From: Sepiola atlantica
Lineage: Eukaryota > Mollusca > Cephalopoda > Sepiida > Sepiolidae
DNA: 64,000 bases
Assembly: GCA_963556195.1 (NCBI GenBank)
Contig: OY744519.1
Coordinates: 110,203,032 to 110,267,031 of the forward strand
Direction: 5' to 3'
Shown here: in pieces, positions 54,901 to 64,000 of the stretch
Layout: each line of letters begins with the position of its first letter
How positions within the stretch are numbered: the stretch's first letter is position 1
The notes under the pieces: model-generated
What the model saw: only the letters and a program-made list of their open reading frames with translations
Database searches by the model: none
What the model was told of the DNA's origin: nothing
Program-made: the position numbers and the translations under genes

Positions 54901-55831
54901 TGTTTGTAAAATGCTTGTAATTTTTCTATTATATTTAATTTTTATCTCAATTTTGTAAGAACATGTTTACTACTTTTACAATGTAGTAGTTTTAAATTCA
55001 ATTCTAGTTAGATGGCTGTAAAAATTAAAACATTTATTAAGAATTGATGAATACTGGACATAGAAAGACACACGATAAATCTTTATATAAAGTTAGGTAT
55101 GTTTATATTTTTATATATTTCTAGGTATAGGATTCACTCCTAAAATAATTAACTAATCATTATGAATTTTGGAAGACAGCTGATAGGCGTTAGGCTGGGT
55201 AATATGAACTATATTTAGTTTAATTTACTTTTATGCAAATAGGGCAAAAGAGGGTTGCAGCCTTTCAAAAAATTCAGATACCTCTGATTTTTGTGAAATC
55301 TTCACAATAGTTATTAGATATCAATTAATAAATATTCACCAAATTTCATTTTTTTAAAAAGTATTTTAAAGGGCTTTTACAGGGTATAATATGGGTATAA
55401 CCTCCTATTTGAAAATTCAAATATTTAAGATTTAAAAATTTTTTATCCATAGTTATTAGACACCAATTAAGCAAGATTCCATGAATTTCAATTTCTTCTT
55501 AAGATTTCATAAGCTTAAGCCATAAACTTTAGACATTTTCTAGTATGAAAATCATGTAATGAATTGTGATCAAAAATTGAATATGGATTCTAGAGATAGA
55601 ATTTATTAGCATTATCTCTTGATTTTAATCTTTGTAAGGGGACATAAAAATGGTGCAAAACTGTTCTGTTTGAAGAATTACAGAACGTGTATTCTTATAA
55701 TGTTTATTTATATAGATGTCATTTACTTGTTTATTTTAAATCTGATTAAAAATTGGTTTCGTTTTGAATCTTGCTAAGTTCAGCCATACCGAGGAGTCGT
55801 AAACGATGAAACACGTGCTCGTGGATAATAA

Positions 55832-55891
<60 letters not shown>

Positions 55892-57458
55892 ATATCTTGC
55901 CCAACTAGGTTTCCTAACTTCGGGAATAAAGTCACAAATCTTGTCCAAAACAAGGGCTAAAACTAGCAAATATTCGAAACTCCAATTATTCAATGGACTT
56001 TTAAACTTTAATATGACTCAGCTTGTCCAAGATTACCCAACATTGCTATTCAGAAAATTACTTACATCTTTCGAATAAAAAGTGTTCCAAAATAGTAAAC
56101 CGTATCGGGATTGGCACCAAAGACATTTTTCCTGGTTGTATGACCATGGGATGAGTCTTAAAATATTCCTTGCAGATATTTGCTGGGTGGCCATACATAT
56201 TACAACGTTGTCAATAATCTATTTTCAGAGCAGTTTTCATGTCAAGTCTCTATTAGTACAAATCATATGCTGACACCAGCATTCACTAAATACGTACGTA
56301 CTTACATTAGGTGTGAATGTGTGAAAAGGGACAGACAATAGATTGATGCATGAATAAATACACAGAAATATATGAAGTACATATAAAAATACCGACATCT
56401 AAAAAGAGGTTGAACACATCGAATTCAATTAAATCAAACAAGGCAAATGAATAATGCTTTACGTACTGGAGGATAAAGGATAAAGTTAATGAGATGGATA
56501 GATTGTCAGTTGCATGATGAGGAATATTATGAGAGGATTTGAAATGATAAATGAAACGAACAAAATCTGATTTCTTATGAGGACGGTCTTAGACTTTTAG
56601 CTATGAACAAAGTGTTGTATCTGTTCTAATACTACACTTCATCTGTTCTGTCCTCAGTCGGTCAAGGAAAAATCTTTCTAGACTGAGGCAATCTTAATTT
56701 TTGTCCCAATCAAGAGTGCTTCTTTTGGGTAGCTGGATTTTCTCCACATTAAAAACCGCCCTGTCCTTGTGAGTAGGCAAGTAAATAGGGACAAGTATTT
56801 GTTTTCATTGGATTTGAAGCCGATTATGTTGTAGCGAGCAGGGAAACAATCCCATGATAACGTATTACATAGATAGGAAGTTTCTATTTAATGACAGATG
56901 AGCAAGGTCATAGCACTTATGAAGATGCGTCTAGTGATACAGCAAAATGAAAAATTTGATTTTAAAAAAATATGATGAAAATATTAAATTACCACTGATA
57001 CTTAGAAATAGAAGTATTCATTTTCATTGAGAAAATGAATTTCATTGATTAAAGTGACGAAGCGGATAGTTGGCGACTGTCTGCCTAAACATTTTGACAA
57101 AAATAAAAAAAAAATATTTCTAAAAGTTTCCAAGATTAATAAAATATTTCAATCACGTGATTGTTTTCCATTTTTTGTTCATATGGTGCTTATTTCTTTA
57201 TAGTTATTATCTTCTTTTTAAATGTAAGATTTAATTTCCTTCCATAAAATAAAATAAAATTACTCTACGTTTTCTAAATTCAGTCTTACTCTTTCGTTAC
57301 GGTTAAAAGAAAACTTAAGGATATGGCAAAGTGGGACTGACCAAACAATGGATATAGCAGTTATAGAGATGTGATGTCTGCATCTAAAAATAGATGAACA
57401 GATTTTTATTATTCATGGTACAAAATATCAAAATATATGAACACCTACAGGACTATAA

Positions 57459-57540
<82 letters not shown>

Positions 57541-57893
57541 ATGCAAACATTGTTAAAAATAACAGAATCTGACTGTTTAATTATACCTTTATTATTTTTA
57601 AAAAAATTTCTGATGGTCTTTTTTTATTAAAATCAAAAAAATTAATAAATGTCCCATAGGTTTCACGAATGTTTTCGATTCTTCGTCGAATCATCATTAG
57701 GTGTCAACCGCAAATGAACAAAAAAACTGGAGAAAGAAGAGAATTTTTAAAAAGACGGCGGAGAAACGCGCTGAGAACGTTTTTTGCATTTTTCCAGGAA
57801 AACCGTTGACAGGAAAAGCGATGATACAAAACATTTAATAGAGAAAAGAATTGCTCTGCATCAATTTTTTAGTCATATTAAGTAATACATTTT

Positions 57894-57928
<35 letters not shown>

Positions 57929-58412
57929 TATCATTAAAAATAACGGACATCTTGTGTCTGGATATTTTTTCTATGATCCTTTCCGTTTTTCTGATTAGGT
58001 TCTTAGTTTCAGACGGAAACTGGCTGATAAAATTGCCAAAGCTTCCCAAAGCGCTTTCGGACCCTTCCAGGTCCATCGTCAGTGGAGTAATGTTAACCAG
58101 GCATAGACCGAGGAGTGAATATATATTATATTTAGGCGGGAAAAATGAAGGCCTGTGTTTAATTTAAATTTATATTTATAGGCATTTGAGTATATTAGTA
58201 CTAATAGTATAATTAATCTTGTTAATAGCTGGTTTTTCTGTTTTAATGTTTCGGGCTTCGAGTATGTGGCGTTTAAGTGTATTAGTATTTTGTGCGATGA
58301 TTTTTGTGTTATCTACTAGAAGTTTACGGATATGCGAACGGGGGCAGGAATGCTTTTTATAGAGGTGCTATTTTTAATGATACTTGTATAAAAGAAAAGA
58401 TGCTGCCAAGAT

Positions 58413-58464
<52 letters not shown>

Positions 58465-61400
58465 CATGATTTTCTTTGGGGTACAGAATTTTATTAGATC
58501 AATTGCAAAGGGGAGACAAGTTTTATCTTTCATGATTAAAATTATAAAAGATAAAACTTGTCTTCCCTTCGTAATTGGTCTAATATATATATATATAAAA
58601 TTGGCATATCAAAGTCATGTCATACTGTGATTAATTGTCAGTTTCGAAGCAAAAGAAATGTCAACACATGTGTTTAGGAGAATCAAAACGATATCTGAAC
58701 ATATTTAGATAATAAACAGATCGTCAGAGTATTGTTGTCAAATAAAAACTGTACACCATGAAAGCGAAACTTCATGCAAAAAGTCTTCAAACTATCTATG
58801 AAAAACACCAAAAAAACACTAAAAAAGCAATGACGAAATGGAGATTGGCACACTTCAAAAGATTTTAAATCACTCAGATTCGAATGTTCTAAAAATGCGT
58901 TTGCACATCTAAAACGGCTCATTTGGTAGACTCTTAAACATCAATACAAGATTCAGTAAGAATAATGAGAAGATTTGAAAACTCTACAGAATAGAAGAAA
59001 GTATCGGTTTTCAAATGCCAACTGTAAGATTTTATTTTTTTTATATATCTTCTCAGTTATTCTAACTGAATCTTGTATTGACTTTTAAGAGTCTACCCAA
59101 TGAGCCGTTTTCTATGTGCAAACGTATTTTTTTAACATTTGAACCGTAGTGATTTAAAATCTTTTGAAGTGTGTCAATCTCGCTTTCGCGGTTGTTTTTG
59201 GTCTTGTTTTTCATGGACATTTGAGGATTTTTTTGCATAAATTCTCGCTTTCATGGTATACGGTTTTCATTTGACAACAATTCTCTGACGATGGGAGTCT
59301 TTTGTTTACTACCTGCATTTCTTTGCTTCGAAACTGACAATAAATCACAGTATGACATTACTTTGATCTATCAATTTATTTATGTATAGCTCTATTACAA
59401 ATTTTAAATAAAGGCGTTCGCAACTGTGGGACACATTACTGCGGAACTGCTTCCTTGCTGATTAAAACTTTATCATCTTCAAATCCAATGTCAACAAATT
59501 CTTGTCATTGACCGCCCCCAAGGTAATCAAATGCAGTTCAATCCATTGATCGATGTTAGTACTCCTATAGTGTTCCTCATCTTTCGGCTTGAAATCATTT
59601 AAATTTAAAGGTTTACATATAGAGCTTTATTTATCTCTGGAATTTAATTCCTATAAGAATCGATCTGAACTATATAAAATAATTGATTTTTTTATATTAT
59701 CTATCACATATGTATATATATAAATTGAATCAGTTTCTGACAAAAGCAAAATGTGAATTTTTTGTCAAGGTAAGATACATGAGTGTTATGAGCACACGTG
59801 AAGAAGGATTGTGCAAATCGCATAGAGCATAACAGACTAAAGCTTGATTGCACAAAGGCTGGAAGAATAACATTCATGAACGCAGAAAGAGCTGGAAGTG
59901 TGACAAATGTGACCATATCCTTCTATCAAAGGCTGGCTATGTCAATCATTCGAAGTCTTTTTTTTTTTAGCAATCTACAGAAGCCCAAATTCTACTCCGA
60001 AGAACAACGAGAACTTGAACACAATCATTACTGAATGCTCTACATTAAAATACACACACTTTCTATGTTTGGGAGACTTTAATTACCCCAAAATACAATG
60101 GAGGAATGGAGATGGATCAACTAGGTCCAGCATCAGTGAAGAGGCCTAGATGCAATTAGGGACTCTTATCTGCTCCAACACGTTTCATTCCCTACAAGGC
60201 ACAGGGTCAATCAGGAGAGCAACACACTTGACCTACTCTTTACAAATGAGGACAGTATGATCGAGGACATTGAAACAAGACATCCCATTGGTAAAAGTGA
60301 CCATGTGGTACTTGTGTTTGACTACAATTACTATGTGGAGAAATCCCAGATGAAAAACGTATGTTACCAATACAATAAGGGTGACAACGGGAAAAATGGA
60401 AGAGGATCTAGACATTGACTGGAAAGAGCTGCTTACTGGTAAAAGCACAGAAGAGAGCTGGCAATTGTTCTTGAAGGCCGTCAAAACAAGTGTTGAGAAA
60501 TACATACCCAAGAAGCCAATTAAAAAGAAACATGTGCTCCCATGGAAGACCATAGAAACTGTAAAAAAGATGAATAAGAAGCAAAGAACATGGAAAAAAT
60601 ACCAAGAAACTAAGTCACATGAGGACTACCTGAAGTACTCGAGGGCGAGAAATTAAGCTGGAGCGGCAGTGAGAAAGTCACTTAAGAACTACGAGAAACA
60701 GATGGCAAAAAATATCAAAGGTAACAAAAAACTCTTCTGGAAGTAGGTAAAAAGGAAGTCAAAAACAAGTGAAAGAATACCAGACTTACATGATGGCTCG
60801 GCTATTGCGACGACGGACGCTGAGAAGACTGAGACTCTCAATAAATTCTTCATCAGCACTTTCACAAAGGAAAAAGTTGACTGCTTACCGAAAGTGAAAG
60901 TACAACAGTATGCGGAGGAACTGACCTATCAACTTAACTGCTGAAAATATTTGTGCTAGGCTCAAGAACCTCAATCCTAACAAGTTCATGGGCCCAGACG
61001 GTATTCACCCAAGAATCTTAAAAGAACTGGCTGTACCCTTGTCTACACCATTGCTCAAAACTATTAGTAAATCTGTCCAAGAAGGAAGTCTGTCAAGTGA
61101 ATGGAAAATGGGTGACATTACACCCATTTTCAAAAAGGGCCAGAGAAGTGTTCCTAACAACTATAGACCAGTGAGCTTGACGTCAGTTGCAGGCAAAGTA
61201 CTAGAGGGCATGATTAGGGATAAGATTGTGACCAACATGAGGAAAAACAAGCTCTTCACGTCACATCAACACGGGTTTTTACTGGCAGATCGACCACTAC
61301 ACAATTGTTAGAATGCCTGGAAGATTGGACCAGCTGATTGGATAAAGACATGCCGGTCGATGCCATATACTTGGACTTTCAAAAAGCGTTCGACTCTGTA

Positions 61401-64000
61401 CCCAACGTCTGCTAACAAAGATAGAAAGCTACGGTATCAGAGGACACCTTCTGCAGTGGATCAAATCCTTCCTCATGGGACGAATACAAAGAGTCTGCCT
61501 GAATGGAACCAGATCAAACTGGGCACCAGTGACTATCGGAGTACCACAGGGGAGTGTACTAGGGCCGGTTTTATTTACGTTATTTGTCAACGACATGCCC
61601 GAGGCAGTGAGTAGTAACTTGAAATTCTTCGCTGATGATACAAAGCTGTATCACACAGTCGGTGAGGTCAGCGACTGCCAGGCACTACAGTACGACCTCG
61701 ACAACTTACAAGACTGGGCCAACATCTGACAATTAAATTTCACCCAAGCAAATGCACCACCATAAGGTTTGGTAATAGTCATCCAGAGTTCATATACCAT
61801 ATGACGGACCACTGTGCAAAGAGAGTCCAGTTGGAATTCACAACACAGGAAAAGGACCTAGGAATAATCGTGGACAATGGTTTGACATTTGACAATCACA
61901 TTTCTACATCAGTATTAAAGGCAAACAAAATGGCCGGGCTGCTATGGATAACTTTCGAAAACATTGACAGTGAGGTATTTACCCTGTTGTTTAAATCACT
62001 GGTTAGACCACTCCTTGAATATGGTGCTCCTATATGGTCACCATGCACCTGGAGACATGCTGAACATATCGAAAATGTGCAAAGAAGAGCAACCAAAAGA
62101 GTACCCGGTCTACGTGACCTTTCATATGAGGAAAGGCTCAAAGCCCTGAAGCTTCCATCGCTGTTGTACAGAAGACTGAGAGCAGATCTCATCAACACGT
62201 ATAAATATGTCCTTGGCCTGTATGACACTACGACATGCATATCAGAAATTCAGGGGGATTCTAAAACAAGAGGACATAATCTACGACTGACAAGAAATGC
62301 TACTAAGACAAGCAAAAGACTGACATTCTTTAGTAACAGAGTGATTCCCTGGTGGAACGGATTGCCAGAAGAGGTTGTCAAAGCCCCTTCGGTGAACGCT
62401 TTTAAAGCCAGGTTTGACTGCCTTATGGAAAGCCTTCTTGTAAAATACAACTTCAGAGATCTGGACCACCCACAGAAACCCACAGTGTCAGTCGGCTAAA
62501 GAAGAGGTACAAAGGAGCGGTCTAAACTGGATGTAAAGCATCCTACCTGACTGAAGACTCTACTAAATAAAATAAAAAATGAATATCAAGCATAACATTG
62601 AAATTTTGGTGGACAATGTAGAGTCATGACAACATTTCAGTGTTAGTATATCTGCTTCCCTTTGTGGCTGTGTGGTTTAGATTAATTCGTAACTATTAGA
62701 AAAGTCACTTCAGGGCACAGATCTGAATCGAGTTAAGGCTAAGCATTTTTTTCCAATGTTACGTTTCATAAAATACTATCTCTATATTATTTCGAATATG
62801 TATCATACAAAAGGGTATGCTTCCACGAATATAGAGTATGAATCACCGGACATATGAAAATGAATAAAAAAAAAAAGAAAGAAAAACGGAATTTTTTCTC
62901 AAGATTCGTTTGGAAAGGGACGGTTAACCATAAACACAACAAAAGAGTTACAAATAACAAACACAAGTTAGAATTGTTAATATTATATATATTTATATAT
63001 AATTATCGGAAACTATACAAAATCAAAAGTAGAGGATAAGAAAATCCAAAAAGAAAAGGTAATATATAAAATAAACAAACACTGTGCAAAGAACACATAC
63101 AACAATAAGGATCAGTTTGTGGAAGGTTGTACATATCTGAATATGTTTTAGAAAGGGGGTGGTATAAAAACCAGTTCTCTTTGAATATAAATGGTTTGAT
63201 CAGAGTTCTGATCTTTTGCAAGTATATGTGTTGGCAAAGTATATTTATATTCGGTTCCGTTAATCAGAATAATATAATCGATGTTAATTCTAGAAATATT
63301 GTTCCTCTATTTTCTCATCCGGCATAAACGAAACTGATCACAAATTCAAAGGGTAATATTTTCTTTATAAAGCTGTTGGAATTTTCATAGAGTTTAGATA
63401 TATCATGACCTATTTATTTGATTTTTTTTCTGATAACAGTGAAACTTCGCCACGAAATTCAATTCATCAGAAATCCAGAATTTTATGTCTCGTAGATGAA
63501 CGAATTTCCGAAAAAAGATATTTCTCACCTAGAAGCACAGAGGAAAATCACGTCTTCATGTGGAAAACAGATAACAGCAAAACTGGCTTCCTCACATCGA
63601 AATTTGTTCTATGTGTGCGGTCATAAAGTAACAAATGTGATATCTGTCCCCAGGTGATGTTAACGTATTCCATGTAGATAAATGCACTCGTCTCTACTTT
63701 AATATATAAGAGGCCGAATGCACTGGTTAACAGGACCGGATTGGGAGAAGATGCACAATCAAATCAGAATGGAAGAGAAAGAAAAAGGAAAAGAAAGACA
63801 AAACGACAATTTATGTTTGCGCTCTGTTTTAATTTTTACTTTGAAATTATTGTGAATAAAATATTATATAAAATGTTATTGTTGTGGCGCCAGACAGCAA
63901 GGCTGCGGTAATTATTGGGATCTTGTCACAATTTACATATATGCAAGAGATAGACTTTGAAAGATATCAAAATAGACATTGATGCAAGATATGAGGCAGT

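Overview
The window looks like repeat-rich, non-coding DNA from a marine invertebrate, most likely a cephalopod or other mollusc. I infer this from the AT-rich composition, very abundant (TA)n, (CT)n and (TTA)n microsatellites, invertebrate-type LINEs, a Mag-like Gypsy element, Helitron ends and 5S- and tRNA-derived repeats. I recognise no host protein-coding gene. Everything with coding potential is transposon-derived, so the window is best read as an intergenic or intronic transposon nest.

The most notable content is two related DNA transposons. Element 1 (6391-13123, 6.7 kb) has about 560-bp terminal inverted repeats, ends in TAGTCCATGAG, and is flanked by the 3-bp duplication TAG. It carries one long reading frame (7023-11798) broken by a single in-frame TAG. 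The frame encodes an N-terminal pair of C2HC-type fingers, a transposase-like core, a PIN/XPG-type nuclease domain with its acidic residues present, and a C-terminal CXC cysteine motif. Element 2 (36034-40147, 4.1 kb) is a decayed, divergent relative. It shares the TAGTCCA terminus, a 3-bp duplication (TAA) and the transposase core, but lacks the nuclease and CXC regions. A neighbouring paralogue of the repeat it entered provides an empty site that fixes its boundaries. From memory of family features (XPG nuclease, 3-4-bp target duplication) I place both in or near the Academ superfamily.

Layout. 1-5.2 kb: AT-rich sequence, a SINE-like retroposon with a 16-bp target duplication, and a foldback repeat. 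5.2-20.5 kb: a nest in which an old internally deleted LINE is interrupted by Element 1 and by a Gypsy/Mag-like LTR retrotransposon (14272-19677, minus strand, 210-bp LTRs, CTAAG duplication). 20.5-29.5 kb: tRNA-containing repeats, a 181-bp tandem repeat, long microsatellites and a near-perfect 150-bp palindrome. 29.5-34.4 kb: a long inverted repeat enclosing an RTE-like LINE fragment and a complete non-autonomous Helitron (31033-32023). 35.4-40.6 kb: tandem repeat R1 split by Element 2. 40.6-59.4 kb: SINE, LINE and Helitron fragments, a 5S rRNA pseudogene, duplicated blocks and foldback elements. 59.96-62.58 kb: a decayed CR1-like LINE. 62.6-64 kb: nothing recognised.

There is no sign of a host pathway. 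The coding segments cooperate only within their own elements: transposase and nuclease in Element 1, Gag and Pol in the Gypsy copy, endonuclease and reverse transcriptase in the LINEs. Most copies are inactivated. Element 1 is the nearest to intact.
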